From Fragum whitleyi (lineage: Eukaryota > Mollusca > Bivalvia > Cardiida > Cardiidae), in contig OX411556.1 of the NCBI GenBank assembly GCA_948146395.1, forward strand, positions 31,447,056 through 31,511,055: DNA of 64,000 nucleotides, in the 5' to 3' direction. The notes under the pieces are model-generated. The model was not told where the DNA came from and ran no database searches. It was given only the letters and a program-made list of their open reading frames with translations. How positions within the stretch are numbered: the first letter of the stretch is position 1; each line of letters begins with the position of its first letter. The position numbers and the translations under genes are program-made. Of this stretch, positions 55,101-64,000 are shown one piece after another.

Positions 55101-55548
55101 TCAATATTATCAAACATGGTATTCAGAAATAAACAATTCATCACGATTATCCTATTACTGTATCTTTAAACATTCCTTCAGACAAGAACGTTATCTTAAC
55201 CTCATTTCAAATAATAAATACAGATGCGCGCTTTCTCGTTTCAGAACTTCATCACATAATCTAGAAATAGAAAAGGGCAGACATCATAATATCCCTCATT
55301 CAGAAAGGATTTGCAAGCTTTGTAATCAACAATTACCTGAAACAGATTTCCACTTTTTGCTCGTTTGCCCCTTCTACCGTGACATCCGTATCAAATATTT
55401 TAAACCTTACTTTTGTAGATGGCCTAATATCTTTAAATTTGAATGTTTGGTGTCATCTGACAGCCCGAAAATTATTTTTAATTTGGCAAAGTTTATTTAC
55501 GAGGCAAATCAATCACGGGAACAAGAACTTGGTAGAATTAATATGTAG
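52129..55548 (+). CDS. LINE ORF2: APE endonuclease and reverse transcriptase, no start ATG
   Basis: 1139 codons open from just after the ORF1 stop. The endonuclease starts at once: VITWNVNGLN (about 52150-52179), then TETWLG, TGDFNA (52594-52611) and SDHRSIYF (about 52927). The reverse transcriptase has GPDNISAEI, NYRGITLNSILSKVYSQLL, FIDYEKCFDKI, GVKQGDSNSSFLF and FADDQALF (FADD 54343-54354). The C-terminus has a Cys/His zinc-knuckle-like ICKLCNQQL...FHFLLVCPFY (about 55309-55377). The first in-frame ATG is at 52711, beyond the endonuclease's GDFN motif, so normal initiation would lose essential residues. Translation by reinitiation, a non-AUG start (GTG at 52165 follows the first motif) or TAG readthrough must be considered. 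GDSNSS replaces the more usual GDxLSP. Confidence 0.92.
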   Translation, partial: DCDEKLHVITWNVNGLNRKLSDCDFVEKLQNYDLILLTETWLGKQKSNLEISNFCSFHLAGNKKTGAKKGRYSGGLSVYYKKYLKDKINIAEKSAKGLLWLKINANVFDFSEDVYICLCYIPPTNSKIQSRSDYDFLDEIEIGIAKYSRKGKTFITGDFNARTSNLSDFVDDECIFDSGTFSDDNNTFNKSRASMDSIVDSNGRRLLSLCKSTNHIIANGRCHDDVIGKYTFCCERGMSVLDYLLLNQNDINVLKHFNVLEWSEFSDHRSIYFVLHKKSFKVKNKCKENKFVKKIVFDESKIPSFHELLNENLDQLNIDLSSSESGEDKINVITSFLSKNSKAIFEKQFSSNASKYTTIHAKWFNEACKTAKLNFKDKKVQFERENTESNRRSYIKAKNKYNNTKKREKKKYFKKEALQLERIAKSEPRNFWKNLHKIHKPFSNTTVDDINIDVFYEHFKNLLSDLNITNPTSENQNNDPFIVDQDLDASFTAEELEAAIFSQNNGKACGPDNISAEITKSSYKILKNVFLEIFNKLYKNSIYPENWAMGYIVPIHKGGDSSNPKNYRGITLNSILSKVYSQLLYNRLMKWNEKHNNISDNQFGYQKGKSTIDCIYILHSIIAKTISSNKKLYTVFIDYEKCFDKINRALLWQKLLCQDISSKLVNALKAMYACVKCAVKLNDQISSPIDSFCGVKQGDSNSSFLFIMFVNDVIQNVNVDNNVDDIFTIGQLQLFLLLFADDQALFSTSPIKLQSLLKDIETYCNKWQLKINTDKTKIMIFEKSRMPTTYDFYLYGRKLDIVSSFKYLGVNLFKNGNWQRSQQKLAENGAKSLYGLLSTFNTFDFSVKKKCELFDSLVLPVMHYASEIWSYNTGTDVEQVQTKFLRNILSVRKSTNLSSIYGELGRVPLFVIRKCNMIRYWKKILNLPTNSLVKQVYLLQKDDANNDQAYNQLNWAYQLKRLLESLGLNDFWLNQSIELINFEIIKQRIYDQYYQTWYSEINNSSRLSYYCIFKHSFRQERYLNLISNNKYRCALSRFRTSSHNLEIEKGRHHNIPHSERICKLCNQQLPETDFHFLLVCPFYRDIRIKYFKPYFCRWPNIFKFECLVSSDSPKIIFNLAKFIYEANQSREQELGRINM

Positions 55549-55695
55549 TATCTATACTTCTTCACTATTTTCTCCTACATCATGTTGGCAAATGTTTTTC
55601 ATGTTTTTTGTTATTTTGCTATGTGTGCAAATTGTATATTATATAGCAAATAAAATGTTTTGTATTGTATTGTATTTGTATTGTATATTTACATT

Positions 55696-56071
55696 CTTTA
55701 TTATTCGACTTGAACGCCTGACGTTCATCATCGATACAAAGACATTTACATAATAAGTACAACACACATGAACAAAAGGTACATCAAAGAAAACACATTT
55801 AAAGATATAGACCTGCAATTTCAAGTGAGTGATCAAAGATCAATTTTACATTGAAAATGATAGGAGATAACGGTTTCTAAGACCTCACTCTTTATTGCAG
55901 AACTATAACGTAAGAAGAAAGGGTGTAACGCGGAACAGGCTTTCATGTTCTTGTTGTTTGGTTTGTCATTATATGGTTTTTTTCTTAGTTCAAAGCATTT
56001 ATTGCATTATAAAGCTAGTTTATTCAATGTTTTGATATTATTACTATTCAATAGTTCTGTTAATTTAAATT
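55696..56071. other. Unexplained 376-bp block after the LINE
   Basis: It lies between the candidate LINE target duplication and the point where similarity to duplication copy B resumes (AGTAGGTGGCTG). No ends or ORF were recognised. It could be a second insertion or sequence lost from copy B. Confidence 0.5.
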
Positions 56072-56621
56072 TAGTAGGTGGCTGTCTATGCTGCTCAAAG
56101 TTTGCACCTCATGCACACTTCAAATTGTTTTAAATGTCACGCACAGGCTCAAATAAAAAAAATGATTACAATTGGTGTAAGTGCGCAAATTGCGTATGTT
56201 CACTTAAAGTGGTTTTTGGGTACTATGTGAAAGTACGAACGGAGAATAGTGGCTGTTTTCAAACAAAAGCAAACTCTTGGTATTCGTTTACTGAATAGCC
56301 ATATGTTTTTATTAATTAGCTTATTTATTTTATCTTGGTGGAGATCTTAATGTGAGTCCACCTTGAAAACTGAAAAAAAACGATATTCAAGCTTTTATTT
56401 TAATAGATTTCCATCAAAGTTAAAGATTTCTTTAGAAAAAAAATGCGTATCTTTTACATCGATTCTCTCGGTGACACCGGTTTCTTGTTTTGTTTTGACA
56501 ACGAAGGTCTCTAAAGCCAATCATTGTAGTAAAAATATAGTAATTCATCTGGCCAGCTCATCCAACCTCGTGGGTCCGATTTTGAAAGTTTGCTGATTCG
56601 ATAGCCCCCTGCTAATCTAAA

Positions 56622-57290
56622 TTATTTCTTAGCAGAATTTTTTACGTTGTTATAATGAGCACACGCCAAGCTAAAAGCTTGTCTATTAATATTATTCCTC
56701 TCTCTAGAGTTTAAAAGCCTGTTTAGCAACAAAACATTTTTCATTAAACTATTTACAATTTTGATTACCAACATGTTTGTTTTCAAGCATTGGGTTTTCC
56801 CAAATACTATAAATGCATTTTCCCTCAAGAAACATGTGAAATCGGCAACTATGCTATTTATATCTTTGGTTTCTGGCCAATCGATTAAATCTAGCAGCAC
56901 TCTATGATTATTCATGAGTTATTCTAGAAATAGATCGCTCTTACTGCTATCCTATATCAGTTTATCGTATGTTTTTGTCGGTTTATTTGTTGTTGAATAA
57001 TTTTTCTTCATACTCAAATTTGAATTTATTGTAAATATGATTGGAGCGTGATCAGAGTGCTCATTGAAATCAAATATTTCAAAATTACAAGATTATTTCT
57101 TTTTGTTAACACAAAGTCAACAGTACTCATTCCACCAGTAGACTTCCCACGCTCCCTGTTAGAGTGCAGACGACCATTGACCAATGACAAACAACTTAAT
57201 TGACACATTTCGAGCAGACGATGTCCATTGCATCTACCACGTGGTGTGAATTTACACGTGGGTTTTGACCGAGTGATAATCATAACAGAA
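56622..57290 (-). pseudogene. LINE endonuclease fragment (broken)
   Basis: Minus-strand remnant of a different LINE. At 57283-57026 it encodes GRCNGHRLLEMCQLSCLSLV then NGRLH and VDFVLTKRNN, the C-terminal half of an APE endonuclease. A shift of frame near 57060 brings in FDFNEHSDHAPIIF, the SDH motif. Farther along, 56915-56622 encodes a Lys/Asn/Arg-rich linker. The reverse transcriptase is missing. It lies between the two copies of the segmental duplication. Confidence 0.75.
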
Positions 57291-57829
57291 TTTGATTGGT
57301 TGTCAGCCCTACAACTGGTAAATGACCGTTCGAGACAAAAATCAGAGTAGTAATATTGTAAGTGCTACAAATTTATTTTACAGTTAACCTATTGTACGTT
57401 TCAACTCCTTTACTCAACCGAAAATCTTGTTATAAACACTGAAAATACTAACTGGTAATTACTAAAAGCGAAAATTACATCAAATTTTGTATTAGCATCT
57501 TCTCTATTTGTCGAAAAGTAAATAAGATAAAAACAAAGTTTGTAGATTGTGACTGAAAAGGCCGTTTCTTAGGTGTTTGAAAACACATTTTTTGGTTTGA
57601 ACACATTGCTCAGAAGATAAAGGTAAACATGTAGTGGGTCAAACAGACTGGATACTCAAAGTATCTGTAGACTATCAGGTATATTGCAACTTCATATTTT
57701 CAGTGCGCGGCTGTCAACGCTACTCAATGATTGTACCTCGTCAACATTTCAAATTGTTGGAAATGTCAAGCACAGGCTAATTTAGTAATTTGATTGTTTT
57801 AAGTTTCTTCGACATGATTTATCCAAACC
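57291..57829. other. Stretch with no recognised gene
   Basis: A short dispersed repeat (GGCTGTCAACGCTACTCAAT...AATGTCAAGCACAGGCTAAT) at about 57708-57782 resembles 56080-56150 and part of 3400-3460. Confidence 0.4.
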
Positions 57830-58023
57830 AGATTTGTTTATGACTGTTCTTTTTATTGGTCCGTGTTTGGATCAAAGTAAAAAAATAATACAGATTTGAC
57901 TCGATTCAAGAGGCAAAGAGAGATAGGCAATTAATTCTAACCACTGCTACACAATTTCATAGCTTGGTTGACTGGGGATCTGTCTGTAAAATGCCATGCC
58001 AAGCGACACAATCCACATCCCCT

Positions 58024-58085
58024 GGGTCACTGAGGCTCGAACCCGCAATCATCCGAGCGCTCTTACCACTCGGCCAACGAGCCAG
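58024..58085 (-). mobile_element. tRNA-derived SINE head (copy B)
   Basis: Minus strand: GGCTCGTTGGCCGAGTGGTA (A-box region) and GCGGGTTCGAGCCTC (B box). Paired with 49386-49455. Not interrupted by a MITE here. Confidence 0.65.
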
Positions 58086-58170
58086 ATCTATATAGATAAT
58101 AGTTTATCACTCCACAAAATACGGTTTGAATTGCCTTATTAACGAATTTATTCTTTTATATGAGGTGGGT

Positions 58171-58402
58171 TTTAACCCTTTGCTGTTTAATCCCTGCTTT
58201 TTACGTGCCTGTCATTTTATGATTGAGAAAACATTGTGAAAAAAGAAGAAATTGCTCCTGACAAGCAATTTCTTCTTTTTCCACACTATTTTCTACCCTA
58301 ATGAATGGTTATTTTTCAAATTAAATCCACTTTAAATTTTCGTCTGCAAAACCTTTGAATTTGGACAGGTCCCAAATTGTGTAAAACAGGAAAGGGTTAA
58401 TT
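58171..58402 (+). mobile_element. MITE-D copy (in duplication copy B)
   Basis: Nearly base-for-base the same as 49541-49772. Confidence 0.85.
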
Positions 58403-59039
58403 GAGGGGAAAAACAAGGTCGTTTATAGCAACTTATAACAAAGCAATAATGAAGTATTGACTTTACTATTTGACGAATCGAGGGTGAATACGTAAGACTA
58501 TTCATGTCACTGCACACGTTTGCAATTGGCCCCTAAAAATATATAGACAACCCTTTTCGTCCCTATGATCGCAGGTCGTTAACCTTATCCGTTTGAATTT
58601 AAATTTTGTTTTAAAGCAACAAGATAACTTTGGGAATAGGGGAATAGTTAACAAACCTGGTTCAAGCTTCCCCCTTCAAAAAATGAAAAAATAATTTAAA
58701 ATAAGAAAAAAAAGAAAGAAAAAAAAGGCAGTGTGAAGTAAGATTAGCTTGCTCATTGGTTGTCCGTGCAGTTACATTTAAGTGTCCGTCTATCATGCAT
58801 TCATTAAATCTTTGGAAACATAACTCACTGACTCACATATGATTCGACAACATTCAATAGCGATTTAATAGTGTGCAGTTGTATTTTAGAAGAGGCTAGA
58901 ATCATTTTATTTTTATTCATAATTTCTTATAACTCATTTGAATTTTTAAATTTAAGGTTGTGAATTCGTGATAGTTACGCAACATTTCGGAACTAATGAT
59001 CTTTCACAATGTTTACCGAGGGAGATAGAGAGAGAAAGA

Positions 59040-59139
<100 letters not shown>

Positions 59140-59966
59140 CAATAAATGAGACTGTGCTTTAGATTTCCAACAATTTCATGTATGTTCATATCAAAGACTC
59201 TGGCCAGTCTGTGCATCCGCACAGTCTGACCAGAGTCTTCACTATACGTTCAGTAGATATATAAGGTCTCAAAGTACTTGTACACCATCATGTTACATTA
59301 TATTTACAGTAGGTGGCTGTCTATGCTGCTCAAAGTTTGCACCTCATGCACATTTCGGGTACTAGTAGGTGAAAGTACGAGCGGTGAATAGTGGCTGTTT
59401 TCAAAAAACAAAAAATCTCTTGGTTTAAACCTATTTATTTTACATCGATTGTGATACAAGTTCTTACAACTTAGATTAATCCCTCTCGATTCTGCTTCCT
59501 AATCTCTTAGGATTCGTTTACTGAATGGCTATATGTTTTTATTAATAAGCTTATTTATTTTATCTTGGTGGAGATCTTAATGTGAGTTCACCCTGAAAAC
59601 TTAAACAAAAAAAAAAAAAAAAAAAAAAAAACGGTAGGCCCTATTTGATCTTTTATTTTTCTAATAGATTTCCATCAAAGTTAAATATTTCTTTAGAAAA
59701 AACTGCGTCTCTTTTACATCGATTCTCTCGGTGACATCGGTTTCTTGTTTTGTTTTGACAACGAAGGTCTCTAAAGCCAATCATTGTAGTAAAAATATAG
59801 TAATTCATCTGGTCAACAAATCGATCCTAATTCAGTGTCGAGGCCATTCATACGTGTGTCAATATTAGTGAATCGTTTTAGACCAAACCTTTCTCAAACT
59901 ACAGTACTGGCTCTTTTGAAGACGGCCGGTGTCCTGTCTTTTAACCTTGTTTCGATATTTCGTCAA

Positions 59967-60392
59967 ACAGTTATCAATATCAAGAAATTGATTGTCATTC
60001 CGATCGAAACTATTCAAAATCATTCACTCAGCGCTCCATTTATTCATTCCAAGCACTCACTCAAGCCATCCAAAACGATTCAAAATCACAAAAAATTATA
60101 AGATCACGAACTATAGTCAATATTTAAATCGTAAGGGGAAAAACAACAACAACAGCAAAAAAACCCCAAACAAATGAAATAGCACTTAGTTGAATTTTGT
60201 AAGCGTCCACATGGTTCGCGAAAACATTTTAACTTTTAGAACTTTTGATTTGTTCAATTCAAACGAAATTATGGAAATTGGATTACCTCCCATGAATTTC
60301 ACGCAAAACTAACTATAAACGCTCATTCAATTTCATTCCAAATTCATTCAAAAATAATTCATCTAGTCAGTTTCACGATGTTGTTAACTGTA
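59967..60392 (+). mobile_element. MITE-A copy 7
   Basis: Left end ACAGTTATCAATATCAAGAA and right end TTTCACGATGTTGTTAACTG. Contains CAGCGCTCCATTTATTCATT. The left arm of the internal stem-loop is lost. Confidence 0.7.
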
Positions 60393-60565
60393 CATAAAAC
60401 TATAGTTACGGGGTTTGGGAAGAATACCGACGATGTGATGGTTCTTGAATGATGGTCTAAATAATAATCGAGATTATGATTATTATAATGATAAAATGAT
60501 GACTATGAAATAATACTGATAATAAAAATGGTCATGGCTTTTATATGAATAAAACATTTAGGAAA

Positions 60566-60690
60566 AATCATGAAATTGGCACTCATTCCTTTCAAAACCA
60601 TTCTAAATTGAACACTCGGCGCTCCATTCATTCATTCATTCCATACACTCTCTCAAAGCGTTCAGAAAATTTAACAGAATCGTTTACAAT
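60566..60690 (+). mobile_element. MITE-A copy 8 (left end only)
   Basis: AATCATGAAATTGGCACTCA, then CGGCGCTCCATTCATTC and ATACACTCTCTCAAAGCG. The rest is missing. Confidence 0.6.
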
Positions 60691-62280
60691 GCCCCGATAT
60701 AATCGAACAAATTATTCTTCTTTAGTCAAGCCTGCGTTGATTAGGAAACAACTGTATCGATACACAGTTTTTTTTATATAGTAAAGTACATATTTTTTAA
60801 AAAAAAATATTGGCAAATTATGAAAAGGGGGGGGATTAAAAGAAACCAAGTATAGGTAGATTTTGAGCGGTGAGCTGTGAAATCAACTTTTAACGGTTAA
60901 ATTTCCACGCAATTATTTCAAAATAGATAAAACAGACATAACAAAGATACAAATTACCTTTCAAATGAAACTTAGTGCTTGTCTTAGATCTTAAGGTTTA
61001 CTCATAGACCTATGGTAATGGACTGAACATCTAGGTCAGAGCTCAGTTTTGAAAATACACCTATACATGATTGAATGTACAAAAGTAGAAATTTAAAAAA
61101 CTCTTTACGGTTAAAAGAAAACAACAGCTAATTAAGAACCAAAACGGCAGATATAACAAACAAAAACTTCCGAAATCTGCATTTTTGGTCAACAACACTT
61201 CGATCATTTTGTAACTTTGGGAAAAGTCCGTACTGTACTGTACCATTAATTGCATCTTACAAGCAAAAACCGAGTCGATATTAGCACTTTTACCAGTTTT
61301 TATTCAAAATCAGTGATTGGATCGGGAGTTCTTTATCGATATATTTATTAAACTAATTAAAGTATCATAATAGCATACATGTAGTTATAAGACTAACTAG
61401 TTAGTTAATAAACAACACCATGAAGTGTATAACTTTAGTCCAGCTTAAAAAAACCGCTTCCATATTTTCGTTTTGTGTTTTATTTACTTTAATATGTGAA
61501 ATAATGTATTTGAAACAAGGGGCGTGTGACGAAAACGATTCTATACAACAAGTCCAGCTCATTGTAAGTATGGGACAGTTAGTTTTTAATTCGATTTAAG
61601 AGATGGAGAGAGTATTTCCTTTAATTTCATTGAGGTGTGAAACTCAAGTCCTTATCACAATTTAGGAATACGCGAAGCGGATTAATACATGAGTGTGATT
61701 AGGTTTTTAGTTTCATACCTAAATGAAATAAAAAAATGTAATTTTCATATCTTATAATCGGATAAAAAGTTCTCTTCTTTAGATAAATATTCTTAATAAT
61801 AATATTATATTTAATGAATTCATAAGATTCACCTGATGAAGGCGGCTGTGCCGCTGAAAGCTAGTGTATTCATATCTCATGATTTAATATCAGGAAGCTA
61901 AAATGGGCGAATTTCTCAAAAATATGTCAGACTTCTTCTAGGACTACTTTGCGTGCAAGTTTCAAAAATAGCTGTGTACTCAAAATTCTTTTCATTGAGG
62001 TATGAAACCAATTTGCCAGCCAATCAGAATACACGAAACCTATTATATTAAATTATTTCTTTATATCAAGTATTTGGGTATTCACTATTTATAATGGTGT
62101 AAATTTAGAAACCCATTTACTTCTAAACTTAATGATAAAATGATAAAATATAACAAAGTGTACAGGTATCATAATTAGGTGGTTTCTTTTACCGTGCTAC
62201 AAAAAAAATCAATCTAATTTCAAAACATGCTTTATATAGACAAAGATTATATCCAGGATCAATATAATAAAATGAATGTC
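60691..62280. other. Stretch with no recognised gene
   Basis: AT-rich. Inverted and direct copies of CATTGAGGTRTGAAAC (about 61630 and 61998) and GGTTTTTAGTTTCATACCT (about 61700) indicate another dispersed repeat, also seen near 22860-22960. A structured GC-rich motif lies at 61831-61860. Confidence 0.45.
61828..61868 (+). ncRNA. Hammerhead-like core motif (tentative)
   Basis: CTGATGA at 61833-61839, a short stem-loop (GGCGGC-TGT-GCCGC) and GAAA at 61856-61859 match the order and spacing of the hammerhead ribozyme core. Convincing stems I and III and a cleavage site were not found, so an active ribozyme is not supported. Confidence 0.25.
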
Positions 62281-62378
62281 AACAAAATAAATTAAATTTC
62301 ACTTCCATTTCCCACGCATGTTCTTTTTGGGTGGTGTAGGGGTAAATAATGTTTGGAAGCATTTTTTCACGTGAGTTG

Positions 62379-62526
<148 letters not shown>

Positions 62527-62617
62527 ATAAAAAACCTCAAATTTCTCGTCCTTCATTTTGATTTTCACGAACAATAACTTAACCAAATTTGACATTCACA
62601 CTTAATATGAAATTTAT

Positions 62618-62661
62618 AGAAATTTAACCCCGGCGCTCTACCACTGCGCTATGACGACGGG
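62618..62661 (-). mobile_element. tRNA-like 5' half fragment
   Basis: Minus strand: CGTCGTCATAGCGCAGTGGT then AGAGCGCCGGGGTTAAA. It has a good A-box but no T-arm or B box follows, so it is a fragment of a tRNA or SINE, not a gene. Confidence 0.45.
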
Positions 62662-62924
62662 TAAAAACGGGTCTACATATTCTAAACATATGTACACAAT
62701 TATTTTTTAATAGGTTAACTAAAAAGGGAAGATTTTTAATTGGGTATTGAAACTTTGGCTATGATATACTTACTAATAACCTTCATTCATATAAAGAAGC
62801 CATAGAAATGACCTTGTTATTGTAATACACTTATTCAATTTAAATGATATTTTTCAACAAGACGATACAAATTCAACGTAACACTAGAAAAAGGGGGTAA
62901 TACTGGGTTCTTTAATGTTTTTCG

Positions 62925-63335
62925 GTGGTTTATCGAGAAATAACGGTAGATTATCACTTGATAAACTCACCACAAAAGCAGTGAAATTATCAAAATCTTA
63001 TACCCTGCTTTTGTGCATTTCATCCTATCTGACGTCATCTATGCGGGGCGAAATAAGTGACGTCACAATGAACGTTGCATAGCAAACACGCGCAAAATGA
63101 CGCACTTTACGAAAATATGTCCTAGAAATTTCACATTTTGTCTCATTTTTGCAATAAAGAAATAGAATAATCGTTTGTTTTTCGAGTAAGATCGATTAAT
63201 ATTTCATTTCGTGAGAAACAAAAGCTATATTTTCACTCGTGGCTCTGCCACTCGTGATAATATAGCTTTTGTTGTTCACTCAATGAAATATAAATCGATC
63301 TTACACTTAAACAAACGATTATTCTCTATGTATTG
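62925..63335 (-). mobile_element. CRE-hairpin element, copy 4 (reverse)
   Basis: Inverted copy with the best-preserved hairpin, about 63165-63332: arms of ~75 bp from AGAATAATCGTTTG to CAAACGATTATTCT around the loop GTGGCTCTGCCAC. TGACGTCA occurs at 63030-63037 and 63058-63065. Confidence 0.8.
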
Positions 63336-63379
63336 CTTGTTTTGAAATAGTAATCTAAACAATAACCTGACCATACAGG

Positions 63380-63660
63380 TGCATCATCGTACAAATTCAT
63401 TGGAAGGACCTTGTTAAAAACGCTTTGCGTGCAGAATGACAAAACGGTGCAAAACAATAACATAATCATACATGTGCATGATCCTACAAAGCCATAAGGA
63501 ATGGCCTTGTTTTAAAACGCCGTGTGAACAGGATGAGAAAACGGGACAAACTTTTGCAAATTATACCCGTTTTGCACGCAAACATACGTGCAAAGCGGGG
63601 TATGTTTGCAAACAGTTAGCACCGCTTTGTCATTCTCATCGCAAGGCGTGAGTTTCTTTG
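63380..63660. repeat. Repeat-rich stretch with inverted TGCAAA/GCAAAACGG words
   Basis: Contains AAACGCTTTGCGTGCAGAAT, CCCGTTTTGCACGC and CGTGCAAAGCGGGG (around 63565-63600) as inverted partners, plus AACGCCGTGTGAACAGGATG. Probably a degraded MITE; ends are uncertain. No gene was recognised up to the window end (the 63750-63790 TTATAAAACTCTTCTCATAT segment resembles a MITE-C end). Confidence 0.4.
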
Positions 63661-64000
63661 AATAAATGTGATCCATCATGAAAAAAGGGACAAGAAGGAA
63701 GATCTTGTATTGGAATCACTGAAGATGCAGACTGAACTGGAAGGGTTCGAGATTATAAAACTCTTCTCATATGAGAATTTCCTCAAATGGAATCCGAGCA
63801 AATTTTCCCCATTTAAACTAGTTTTAATGCAGGAAAAAACAAAGATAAATTTGTTATTGAATTATATCCGTAACATTCATACAGATGAAAGTAAAACACG
63901 AGAAAAATATTAAAAACGAAGTTTGGGGAAATTCTCTATTAAATAATGAAAAAATTTCTATAATCCATTTTTTTGCTCTCGCTAGATTTACTGTATCAAG

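Larger units (their letters stand above)
50846..55688 (+). mobile_element. Apparently intact LINE with two in-frame ORFs
   Basis: Complete-looking APE-type non-LTR retrotransposon: ~134-bp 5' UTR, ORF1, one TAG, ORF2, ~110-bp 3' UTR and a (TTGTA)n tail at about 55660-55688. TTACATT at 50839-50845 recurs at 55689-55695, a candidate 7-bp target-site duplication. The corresponding place in duplication copy B (~59290-59310) has no insertion. The neighbouring 55696-56071 has no counterpart in copy B and is not explained. Confidence 0.85.
48955..56565 (+). repeat. Segmental duplication, copy A (interrupted)
   Basis: Aligns by eye in the same orientation with 57830-59812. Shared landmarks are GAGGCAAAGAGAGA, CACAATTTCATAGCTTGGTT, the tRNA-like SINE head, ATACGGTTTGAATTGCC, MITE-D, AATGAAGTATTGACTTTAC, the AACATTTCGGAACTAATG half palindrome, ACCATCATGTTACATTATAT, then (after the LINE) AGTAGGTGGCTGTCTATGC and TCTCGGTGACACCGG. 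Copy A has three extra insertions relative to copy B. Confidence 0.85.

Noticed and set aside
63668..63913. 81-codon open frame near the window end
   Set aside because: It overlaps a MITE-C-like segment (TTATAAAACTCTTCTCATAT). No domain pattern.

Overview
This window is eukaryotic nuclear DNA, AT-rich and packed with repeats. It most likely comes from a bivalve or other mollusc. That placement is an inference from three things: a six-coding-exon animal glycosyltransferase gene with kilobase introns, many short non-autonomous DNA transposons, and tandem-repeat-bearing elements of a style common in bivalves. Nothing prokaryotic was seen: no operons, ribosomal RNA, CRISPR arrays or defence genes.

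Only one host gene can be supported. It is a core-1 beta-1,3-galactosyltransferase (C1GALT1/T-synthase-like) on the + strand, with coding exons at 15184-15433, 18934-19068, 21022-21205, 23688-23811, 25992-26222 and 27852-28400. All five introns are GT-AG with consistent phases. The predicted protein is 490 aa, a Golgi type II membrane enzyme with an unusual ~139-aa Ser/Asn/Lys-rich tail.

Region by region:
0-10 kb: miniature inverted-repeat elements (MITEs) of several families, a broken Tc1-like transposase (about 3.74-4.51 kb), a SINE and a ~0.9-kb pyrimidine-rich minisatellite.
10-15 kb: a 60-bp foldback with 9-bp direct repeats, a 1.3-kb TA-flanked DNA transposon, and a 5'-truncated LINE on the - strand whose 5' end points at the gene.
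15-28 kb: the gene, with repeats in every intron and elements ending close to the acceptors of exons 4, 5 and 6.
28-40 kb: repeated elements with a 5' hairpin, a GTCYGTCY-like tract and tandem units of 145 or 165 bp, plus CRE-bearing hairpin elements.
39.8-45.5 kb: a 5.6-kb element with ~137-bp terminal inverted repeats and no recognisable transposase.
48.9-59.8 kb: a tandem segmental duplication. Its first copy was later hit by a MITE, a SINE and an apparently intact LINE. The LINE's two ORFs share one frame and are separated by a single TAG.
59.8-64 kb: more MITEs, a CT microsatellite and a hammerhead-like motif.

Family labels (MITE-A to F, PAL, HAT-h, H, S, T, U) are working names used only here. 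Element boundaries were read by eye and are approximate unless a target-site duplication or inverted-repeat end is given.
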